Shown: positions 51,097 to 61,112 of the stretch, in pieces
Position numbering within the stretch: position 1 is the stretch's first letter
Layout of the letters: every line of letters starts with the position of its first letter
NCBI GenBank assembly: GCA_038501785.1
Contig: JBAMJR010000040.1
Span: forward strand, 8,429,001 to 8,493,000
DNA length: 64,000 nt
Origin: Myoxocephalus aenaeus
Lineage: Eukaryota > Chordata > Actinopteri > Perciformes > Cottidae
Direction of reading: 5' to 3'
Made by a program: the position numbers and the translations under genes
Notes under the pieces: model-generated
Database searches by the model: none
The model's input: only the letters and a program-made list of their open reading frames with translations
What the model was told of the DNA's origin: nothing

Positions 51097-51098
<2 letters not shown>
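50908..51098. mobile_element. (GATA)n plus LINE 3'-tail-like fragment
   Basis: Tandem GATA units (about 50910-50952) run into ACTTTATTAATCCCCAAGGGG, a combination very common in teleost genomes and attributed to 3' ends of non-LTR retrotransposons. The exact family was not assigned. Confidence 0.5.

Positions 51099-51147
<49 letters not shown>
51099..51147. repeat. (AT)n microsatellite
   Basis: About 24 perfect AT units. Confidence 0.95.
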
Positions 51148-51151
<4 letters not shown>

Positions 51152-52193
51152 CACACAAATAAAATAGAATACAAATAACTGGAATGAAATGTATGTACAG
51201 CTGCAGAGTGTATTCATTAATCTAGCAAATTAAATGTAAACAATAGAGTGAAAATGACTGTTACGTGTATAAAGAAAATTGTAAGGACATTTATTTGGCA
51301 TGATAACCTATTATAGCACGTGGGGTGTCGTTTGTATATTGTTTACACATGGTGTAGTTGTGACGTGTTGTGAAGTAATCGTTATTATGTCAAATAAAGA
51401 TCCAACATTTATGTGGTAGTAAATATTATAGGATGCAACTTGTTTCTTATTGCATAGTGACATCTTCTGGCCATCGGCCATATAGGCCTACTGCTGCTGG
51501 CTCACTGCTCAGCAGTGTACATGCACACACGTATACTATATGTATACAATACAGCTAGAAAGCAATAAAGCCATCAGTACAGTGACACACCAACAGATGT
51601 TTGAGCTATGCCCTGCTGTCAATATTCATACAAAACTGTTCAGTTTTCTCTCTACAAAATACCAATGATCATTTTTTATCACACTATAAAATGAATCAGA
51701 TTTATGGCAGCCACTCAAATGTAAGTGAATAAATAGATTGTTGTGCTGGGAAGGTTATCATAATCTATTAGTATTGGTGGCTGTTCCCAAACGTCATGTA
51801 GGGGCCAATAACATTACACTAATGGGACAACACTCCAGCCACCTCCACACCCATTCATGCTCTTGTTTTCCCCTGCCACACACAAACTCTCCTGTCATTG
51901 CACATCCAGCTGATCCCTCATCAGCCCTGCAGTCACTTTCACACATTCCCCCTCAGCCAGATTATCTATTGTGCTTCGGCCATAACTTTACCAGCGCGTC
52001 TGGTTTTGCATTTTTGACGAGAACTTATATACCGAGTTACATACTGATCCTTTAACACAGCCTCACTTTGTAACGTTCTGTTGTGTGGCATAATTAGGCA
52101 AAGAAACATGATAAAAAAAGGTAATTCTTGTTTCATTAGGCAAAGCGATTGTGAGTTTGGAGAGAAAAAAAATCTATTGCTATATAGGTTAGG

Positions 52194-52512
52194 TCAGTGT
52201 TTTTCAACCTTTTTTGAGCCGCAGCACATTTTCTACAATAAAAAAATCCTGCGGCACACCAGCAACCAAAAAAGTTACAAAATGTCACATTGTAACATAA
52301 TACAGCACATATGGTAGGTCATTATTGTGCTACCTACTGGCATGGAAGAGTATTTCATTACTAGGCCAGCCACTATATTGCAGCCTGAGACACTCAACAA
52401 TGGCAAATTATTTGCGGCAACTAAATAATATTTCTTGGGACCGAAAATGGACATTTTCCCATGGCACACCAGATGATCTTTCAGGGCACACTGGTTGAAA
52501 AGGTGAACACTT
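52194..52512. mobile_element. hAT-like non-autonomous element
   Basis: It starts with CAGTGTTTTTCAACCTTTTT and GAGCCGCAGCACATTTT, has CTGCGGCACACCAG inside, and ends with GGCACACTGGTTGAAAAG, which is the degenerate inverted copy of the start. This matches the style of short hAT-family elements common in fish. No coding capacity. Confidence 0.65.
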
Positions 52513-52519
52513 CCAGCTC

Positions 52520-52690
52520 ACTATTTTGCCTCTAATTCACCCATTCACACTCACATGGTGGCAGAGCCAGCATGCACGGCGCCGGCCTGACCATCTGGAG
52601 CAACTCGGGGTTCCATGTGTTGCTCAAGGACACTCAAGCATGCAGACATGAGGAGCTGGTGATAAGAGGACGACCCTCTCTTCCTCCTAA
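52520..52690 (-). mobile_element. SINE-like dispersed repeat
   Basis: Read on the minus strand it has GTGTCCTTGAGCAACACATGGAACCCCGAGTTGCTCC and GTGAGTGTGAATGGGTGAAT, the words and order of a widespread teleost SINE-like repeat. It directly follows the hAT-like element. Assignment is by recognition only. Confidence 0.5.
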
Positions 52691-54119
52691 GCCACAGTGA
52701 CCTTTTTTACTGATTAGGAACTGTGACATTAGCATTGTTCTACAGTAGGGGAAAAACAATGTGACCTGGCAAAAAGGTTAAACTACCAATTTTGTTGAAA
52801 ACGTGCAGTGGCATTAAGTTCCAGGTCGAATTAGGATTGGTCAGACACCTCTTGAGCCGGTTTATCTCCTTACTTATACCTTTTTTATTGTGTTATCTCT
52901 GCCAGGAGGATCTTGCGATTGGTCTTGCGTGTGCGTGCATGTGACCGGCTGTGAGAGTGTGCACCTCCGTGTCTGTCCAAGGCTAATCCCATTCTGAAAA
53001 AACTCATAACAAATTGTCTTGCCTGTTTTATACTGCCATTGACTCACTACTCTTAACTGGCCCCCGGTCAGTAGGGGCCATGTCTCCATCTTCTGCTCTG
53101 CGCCCAGAGACACCTGGGGGGAAAACAGTTTTTCTCATTTTCATTATTTGGGCTGATGTGTTGAATTAACAGCCTACGGAGCCACCAGTACACACACTGC
53201 TGAGTACCTCTCCGCCAGTCAACGGCTGCTACCCGGGCAGACCGCCTGGTGAGTTTAATCTTGGTGTTGGCAAGACTGTTTGACGTATCTTAAACAACAA
53301 CTTAGAGCGATGAAAAAGGTCTATTTCCACCCCATCGGCCCACCAGACATGTTTTTTCAGTCATTCAACAAGGTGCAGGTCTGGTTGTGATTAAAATGTA
53401 ATTTTTTCCCCAGAGGCACCTGGTCGAGAGGGCGGCATAAAAACACTGCTACAACAACAACTAAACAGACTGAGGGAAGGAAGGGGGGCAGCATTTTCAT
53501 AAACGTTTTCACCCAACGTCGTCCCCACTTGGGTACCAGCATCCGTATAACACTGTGAGGATGCAGGGCATATTGGTTTGGATTTGCACACATATGAACA
53601 CAGGTAAGGAGGAACCAGCCCGAGGGGATATTTACATATGGAGGCACATCACAGAAAAATTTCACATGGAAACTTGATCAATGATAATCATAAACTTTGT
53701 TTGTATAGAACCTTTTTCGCACAAGAAAGGCAGCACAAAGTGCATTAAAATAAGGGAAGGGAAACATAGAATAGAATGGATGAGGACAATTTTTGGAAGA
53801 AAACTCGAGTGCACTCTAAACCGGCACCGTGAAGAGAGCTGCATGGCTATTATATTGGCTTTTTTAGGGGGTTTGGAACAATGAAAGGCCATCTATGTCA
53901 TATTATTAGAAAGCCAAATTATACATATTTAACAATATCCATTTGGGACTCAGCAAGAGGATTAGAGAGGATTACGACTTCCCCTTGGAAAAAGTAGCGT
54001 TCTTTTTAGACAACGCTGCAACACTAGCACATAGAAACAATGAACAATGATATTCACAATAAAGTGAGAACAGCACGTGTTAACAAGATATAAGTTACTG
54101 GCACATGGAATTCTCTTGA

Positions 54120-54124
<5 letters not shown>

Positions 54125-54180
<56 letters not shown>
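54125..54180. repeat. (GT)n microsatellite
   Basis: About 28 GT units. Confidence 0.95.
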
Positions 54181-54181
<1 letters not shown>

Positions 54182-54549
54182 GAGTTCCTCATCTGACTCC
54201 AATCGCTTTATCTTGCCTAGTAAAAAGAAGAAAAAGAAAAAGACTGCAAGTCCCAGAATGCACCGCCAGCAGGCCAGTGCAGGCTGCTGATTACTTCAGT
54301 TGAAACACCTGAAGATGGAAGGTCTCACAGAAAACATGTCAGCAGAGAGAGAGAGAGGAGGCAACTCATGGTACAGCCAAAGAAGCCACTGGTTTCCAAC
54401 CTAATGGACCAACCAGCCAACAAGTGACAAATAAGGAAAAAAATTTAATTGAGCTGGCTTGGAAAAGAGTTGTCCCATGCGTCATTTGGACCATATGTAC
54501 CAGGTCATTTCAAGTTGGGCAAGAGTTGAGGAAAACACGTAGGAACTTG

Positions 54550-54551
<2 letters not shown>

Positions 54552-54610
<59 letters not shown>
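54552..54610. repeat. (GT)n microsatellite
   Basis: About 29 GT units. Confidence 0.95.
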
Positions 54611-54611
<1 letters not shown>

Positions 54612-55099
54612 ATGCACCTGTAGAAACTACCGTACATCGCTTTACCTGTGGGTTCATCGCTACGAGAGACACCTTTTACATACAAGTGGTCATGTGATCC
54701 ATAAATGATATTTGATAGTGATTACAGTAGTTTACATGTCAGTTACACAGCATCTTTATCTGATGTTGGCTAACATCAGACACCAGAGCTTGACTGGTTA
54801 TGACCAGTTCAACACTCCCATGCTGGTGTCCAGCAGCATCGACCATCAGTGTGATGAAGTGAACAAGGGGGAGTTTTGTAAGCAGAAGATTCTGTCTGGC
54901 TTTAAAGCCCAAAAATATTTTACTTTAACTGACATTATTTTGTACTTCTAATTGCGATTTATTTTAAATCCGCCACCAACACGTGTGAAGCATTTACTCG
55001 CTGCATGACACACTACACTACGACCGCTTTCGAAAGGACATCCATGCCGTTTTCATTTTTTAATCCAAACAGCCAGGGCTTTCCAAAAATGTACGTGAA

Positions 55100-55135
55100 T
55101 CTACCGTACTTTTCGGGTTATAAGCCGCTACTACC
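55100..55135. mobile_element. DNA-transposon terminus-like fragment
   Basis: ACCGTACTTTTCGGGTTATAAGCCGC resembles the ACCGTATTTTTCGGACTATAAG terminus widespread in fish and other vertebrate MITEs. Only one end was noticed. Confidence 0.35.
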
Positions 55136-55274
55136 TTTGGTCAGTGTCCCCGACAGCTCCCCGCTGTAGCCAGCTGGGGCTCCTGCTAGCGCTCCGTCAC
55201 TTCCCCGCTAACTTCCGCTAGCTCCCTGAAAACCACCGAAGGTAGCGGGACCAGGCTCGACACCCGACTTGGGC

Positions 55275-55445
55275 AGAGGGGACGCGGGCAGTAGCAGCAG
55301 CAGCGGGCAGTAGCAGCAGCAGTGGCCGGTAGCAGCAGGAGTGGCCGGTAGCAGCAGAAGCGCTAGCTAGCAGCGCTACTAGCAGCGCTAACTAGCAGCG
55401 CTACTAGCAGCGCTAACTAGCAGCGCTACTAGCAGCGCTATCTAG
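55275..55445. repeat. Compound minisatellite with AGCAGC and GCTAGC units
   Basis: The first part repeats CGGGCAGTAGCAGCAGCAG-like units (about 18-20 nt). The second part repeats GCGCTACTAGCAGCGCTAAC-like units (about 26-28 nt) four times. Confidence 0.85.
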
Positions 55446-56055
55446 GGCTCCAAGGGCGGAGAAACTAATTACTTTTTGCACTAACAATAAATCGTCATGG
55501 CAGCAAGACCAGGTGGCGACCGAGGACACCGTCCTCCAGCTGGACAGAACCGGTTCAGGTACAACGTTGGCAAACATCCGTCTGCCTGAAGTGTTCTTGA
55601 ACGAGACTCGCTAGAGCCGCTGTCTTGTCTCAAAACCTGACCTCTGACCTCTGGTTATTCCGACTTCTTTTTAAAACACCAACAGATCGTACAGATGTTT
55701 GTCAGCAAGCCAAGAAATGAATGTGTCTCTACTATCAGCAGAACATCCTCACTCCCCAGACACTCAGCAGTACTGGTTGTTTACCTCACTCCTCCTCACT
55801 CCCCGACCCCCAACCTGCTCTGTGCACAGCTCTGTATAGAGAACGTGTCTGGCCTCCCACCACGGTCAATGTGGTGCAGCAGACGTCCTCTTTACGCCTA
55901 CGAGGGGTGCCAGTAAAGTCCTTTCCATGGAAGTATTAGCCTCCCAATCAGACGCTCGCACGCACTCATTCTGTCCCTTCCCTCCTTCTACCTTTAGTGC
56001 ACACACTATGGCAGAGGAGGCCCTCAGTCTGCTGTCTCTCTCTCTCTATCCAGTG

Positions 56056-56056
56056 A

Positions 56057-56090
<34 letters not shown>
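56056..56090. repeat. (GAT)n microsatellite
   Basis: About twelve GAT trinucleotides. Confidence 0.95.
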
Positions 56091-56969
56091 TCACCAGCTG
56101 CAGCTCTATTCATGTAACATCCTGGAAAGTGTGATTCACCTTTCACACAGGCAAATTGGAGTCTATTCGACAACATGTGAAGCTAAAATCAGGTGGAAAA
56201 AAAACACAAATCACCCGGCGTAAGTTTCTTTCCTGAAATGTCCATTTGTTTTTAATAAGTGATCAACTCAATTGTTTGACCTTGACTGATACCTATGGGC
56301 CTCTAAATGTCCTTGACCACACTTTGCCCATAACCCACGTTGAGGCGTCACAAGTGTAACCTCGCACAGCAGCCGGTTGACAGATTTATCCAGTCACCTG
56401 TCCTGTACCTGCCCTTTTCCAAAAAAAACATCTGGCGGGTCAGGTTAGTCGCAATTAACCACGGCCTCGTTTTCCGGGGTCAAAAGGCCAGACGTAGAGC
56501 GGAAGGGCGGCAGAACGGTAAATATTACAAATCTTTCATACGCTCCGCACGTATAGTCGCTCGACACCGACAGCTCTCCTCTGCGCTGACCCTCGGGCCT
56601 GACCGTGTTCATGTACTGTCAAGATTGGATAACGCCACTATATATGTCCGCCAAGATGGCGGTCAGAAGCCAGATTTCTTCTCACCTCCCCACCCTGCTT
56701 GTGATCTCCTCTCCTCCTTTATATCTCCCCCTCTCACGTATCCTCGTTTTTTTCAGTCTCACCGCCGTCGCAGATGACTTCTCTTTTACAGATGGACACA
56801 GGTCTCGCCCCTCTTCCCCCCGTCCTCTTGTCCTTTCATTACCTCGCTCTTCTCTGCCTACTGAATCATTCAATCTCATCTTTTTCTTTCTCTCCCATTA
56901 ATCATTTTTACGCCGTGTAGCGAGGCCATTTGACCTGCAGGAGGCGCTAGCAGCAGGAAAGGTGTGTGT

Positions 56970-56970
<1 letters not shown>

Positions 56971-57050
<80 letters not shown>
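56971..57050. repeat. (CA)n microsatellite
   Basis: About 40 perfect units, the longest uninterrupted dinucleotide run in the window. Confidence 0.95.
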
Positions 57051-57051
<1 letters not shown>

Positions 57052-57433
57052 CCAGCACTGCAGAAGAGGCCTCTTGTCTTTCTTTGGCCCCCTCCACCTC
57101 CTCCTCCTCCGTCTCTGTGCTGGTGTCATTGTCCCAGTTTGTGTGGCACCCTGATCTAGATGACCTCCAGCGACATGCAATATTCAGAGGGTGAGGAGGA
57201 CATGAGGACATTTTGTAGCACCAGGGCACTCGCACGCACACGGACAAATTAGTTTTCATAATTATTTATTATTTACCCCTGCCCTCCCCCTCCCCCCCCC
57301 CCTTTAGCTGAAGGGAATCTGATGGCGGTTCCTGCCGGTTTCCGACAGGGGGCGCCACCAGCGGCTCCACTGCAGCTGTTATTCTGTTGCAACCTGTGCG
57401 CACGACCCCCTTTCCTAGTGTCCCTCCTTCCTC

Positions 57434-57542
<109 letters not shown>

Positions 57543-57665
57543 ACCTGTTCTTCCCTCTCAGGTGGACGCGGGCTGCAGGTCAGGTTGGGGCGAATGCTAA
57601 ACTGACCTGAGCTCAGTTCAAGTAGGGCTGTTCTGTCGTCTTGGCCGCCTTTGTGTCTGACAACG

Positions 57666-57684
57666 CACACACACACACACACAC

Positions 57685-57733
<49 letters not shown>

Positions 57734-57769
57734 CACACACACGCACACACACGCACACACACGCACACA
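57666..57769. repeat. Compound (AC)n microsatellite with GCAC interruptions
   Basis: AC run interrupted several times by a G for A change, giving periodic ACGCAC words. Confidence 0.95.
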
Positions 57770-58102
57770 CCTCTGTGTCTCTCTTCCGGCTACAGGGGGC
57801 GCCAGTCTCTACACCGCGACCACCATATCTCCTCCCTCCCCTCCCCTCCCTACACTCCTCCTCGGCCTGCCTGCCCCCCCCCCCCCACACCTCTCCTGTC
57901 TGCCCCTGCCACCTCCTCCCCCCTTTCTTCTCCTTTGCTTACCCTCGCTCCGACTCCCCTTTCCCTCACCTTCCCTCCCCCTCCCCTCCCTTTTCGCCTC
58001 CCTCCCTGCCCTCCCCCCTTTGAAAGGCTGTTAAGCGCTCCTTCTGCACACAGCACTGCAGATGAGGCCTCCGCCTCCCCCACAGTCTGCCAGGCCTCTC
58101 GC

Positions 58103-58490
58103 TTTCCTTCAGCCTCCCCCACTACTCCCTCCCTCTCTCTCTCTCTCTCTCCTTCAGCCTCCCCCACTACTCCCTCTCTCTCTCTCTCTCTCTCGCTCTC
58201 CTTCAGCCTCCCCCACTACTCCCTCTCTCTCTCTCTCTCTCTCTACCTCTCTCTCAGCCTCCCCCACTACTCCCTCCTGTCCTGTCTCTCCCTCTCTCTC
58301 CCCCTTCAGCCTCCCCCACAACTCCCTCCCTCCCTCCCTCTCCCTCCTTCAGCCTCCACCACTACTCCCTCCCTCTCCCTCTCTCCTTCAGCCTCCCCCA
58401 CTACTCCCTCCCTCCCTCCCTCTCCCTCCCTCTCTCCTTCAGCCTCCCCCACTACTCCCTCCCTCCCTCCCTCTCGCTCCTTACAACAGC
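58103..58490. repeat. Pyrimidine-rich minisatellite, about eight copies
   Basis: The core CAGCCTCCCCCACTACTCCC recurs about eight times (near 58110, 58155, 58203, 58255, 58310, 58350, 58390 and 58440), separated by CT runs of varying length. The period is about 40-55 nt. The whole of 57830-58490 is strongly C+T biased. Confidence 0.9.
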
Positions 58491-60087
58491 ATAGCAACAC
58501 TGACTCGCCAGCCAAGGAGAGTCTTGCCTATCTCCCTCTTGCGCTGGGGTAATTTCCCTCCATTTTAGATTCCTCATCCCAGGGCGGCACAGGGTGGCAA
58601 TTTAATTAAACACTCAGAGGTTAAAATATATAGAGAAAGTAGGCATCTGACCTCGCTCAATTCACTCGGGCCGTGACTCACGAGATGCAACTGGGTCCGG
58701 CCTGATTGATGCCTACTCTGGGAAGGGGCCGATCATCCAGCGGTGAACCTCGGCAAAGGGTTAATAATGTAGCGTTCCATCTCCAACCAAGGCTTTTCAT
58801 GTACAGAGGCTCCATTTTGCTACAGCTGTGTAACCAGAACACATATTGTAGTCCTCTGACAAGCACATCATTTATTCTGTTTCATGTTTTCTTGAACCAC
58901 CTCGCTGCGCGCTCAGGAAGAAATGACATTCAAACGAGGTTTACTTCAAATGTGGAGCTCTTTGCAGGCAACCAACTGGCTGTGGACACCGGTGGTACGG
59001 ACAGTGGCCGGGGTTTCACCGCTTTTCCAATTACCTACTCCTTCACCTGTGATTTATGCGGTGAGAAAAAGAAAAGACGAGGCTTAATCTGTGAAATCGT
59101 CCCTCTGCAAAGTTAACGCCGGTGAACTCTCATTTTCCCCGTTGCACCTGAACACCGCTCTGATCTTTTGAGGCTAAATTGGTGCGCAACATAATTCTGG
59201 TTACCAAGCAATGCTGGATATTACTGGAACTATTTTTAGACTCAACAAACGGCCGTAACCTTAAATTCCAAAGCATCTCTCGTGGCAATGTAACCATTTC
59301 AGATCTATTGTCCTTGAGCTAATTGTCAAGCTTGAAGGCAACAATGCAATACAACAATATGGCTTTTTAAAAGGGTACTGAAACTTGCCTTTTCACCCAG
59401 TTTGCTCAGTGTATACACATACTTTAAGATTGTAATGTTAAAAACAACTTGCATTGCTGAAGCTGATCAGTGTGAACTAAAAAGGCACGGTTGCCTTCCA
59501 ACAGTATTGAGCAAAACGCTCCCTGTATCCCTAATGTCCCATTACACTTTTAAATTCGTACATTATGGTCTATTCAATGCAAAAAACAAACAAAAAACAC
59601 TGTTTTTTTTTTTAGTTGAGCACTGTCTTTCAGCATTGAGCAACATTTGGTTGGAGTTTAGGATGTGAAAACCCTCCAAAACCTTCTTGGTATTGACCCC
59701 TAAAAATGAAGCAATATCTCCTCGTGAACCCTCATCACGGGTTGTGGTCCGCGTGGGCACGACGTTCAGAGGCCTCAGGCCTTAAAGAAGCCAGCCAGCA
59801 ATGCGCCACAGTGCATCCTGAACCGTCAGCCCTGCGACCTTTAGCCTCCGCTGGCGAGCCCACGACAGCCCCCTTTCAACCAAAATAAAAGGCCCTTCAT
59901 TCACTGGTGTACTAGTTAACTAGTGCGAACACTTTGCAACAGGACGTTTAGACAAAAGCTGATTTACAATCCTCATTATCTAAAGGAAATAAAAGACTTC
60001 GTCAGGAAACATTTTCCCAGCTGTTGCTTCCTTTGAACAAAGAAACTGGCGTGGCCATTAGTTCTGTGAGAAGCACAATTACAGCAC

Positions 60088-60093
60088 TTTATT
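60088..60093 (-). terminator. adnp: Probable adnp polyadenylation signal
   Basis: AATAAA on the minus strand about 1 kb downstream of the adnp stop, at the end of an AT-rich non-coding stretch. This is the best-placed signal seen. Confidence 0.5.
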
Positions 60094-61112
60094 GTTCATA
60101 AATGCTTACGTGGAAAATGAAAACATAAAACAAATACACACAATTCAAAGAACACAAATTGAACTTTTTTTTTTGGAAAAAAAAATAATCAATGGGAGTA
60201 ATGTGTGAAATGTCAGTAGGTGGTTACCGTCCAGTCTTGTGGGGGCAAAGGAACTTCATCAAGGAAACAGAAAGCAAGACGAGAAAAGGCTAACGAGCAT
60301 AAGGCTGCAAAGGGTTGGTGAAATGATCCTTTAAAAGAAAGAAAGGAATAAGAACAGAAATCATAAAAATAAAAAAATTAAGGAAAATAAAAAAATAAAG
60401 TCTAACCAGGTTCAAAGCAAAAACAAATCAATTCTGTTATTTCATTTATATATAGATATATTATTTTGCAAAAAAAAAACAAAAAAACTAGGTTTTTGTT
60501 AAAAAATAAACTTAAACGTACAAGAAAATACCAGCCACCAAAGCGACAACTATCGTTAAGCATACCGATGTAGAACATATGAGGCTACCTTACATACAGG
60601 TAATAGCAAATATTTAAGGGTACATGTACGGCAACGTCTGTCCAAACATGTCTAAAAGACTGTACAAATTTACACTACCCATCTTGGATAGAACTACATG
60701 AAAAAAAAAGGTGGATTATCTGGTCAGCTTAAAAGCTTTACCTCACGACAACTCAATATTTTAAGCCACATTCACAAGTTCAGTGGCTAAATCAACATTA
60801 ATAACTCCTTATCTCAATGTAATAAAGGATAGAGAAAGCAGCACAAAAAAAAAAAAAAAAAACTATTTGTTTGGTGTGACTTCTGTTGTCTTTGCACCTC
60901 CAGGAAACATTAAAAGTTTGTTCACAAATCTTTACGTGGATCCTAGCTGCTCGTTGAGTCCTGCCTTTAAAAGTCACTGGATGGCTTGTTTTGAGATCTC
61001 TCCCCTCCTTCGCAGGCTCCCAGGGAGGGACTGGGCCGTGTCCTTCGGTTCAGGCGAGGCAGATTTGTTGACGTGGATCAAAACTAGTGCGAGTCTTTTG
61101 GGGCTTCATCAG
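60094..61112 (-). other. adnp: Probable adnp 3' UTR
   Basis: AT-rich non-coding sequence between the adnp stop codon and the candidate poly(A) signal. No other gene recognised. Confidence 0.5.

Noticed and set aside
57641..58552. 303-codon open frame rich in His-Thr and Pro-Ser-Leu
   Set aside because: Produced entirely by AC, CT and C-rich tandem repeats; such repeats lack stop codons in several frames.
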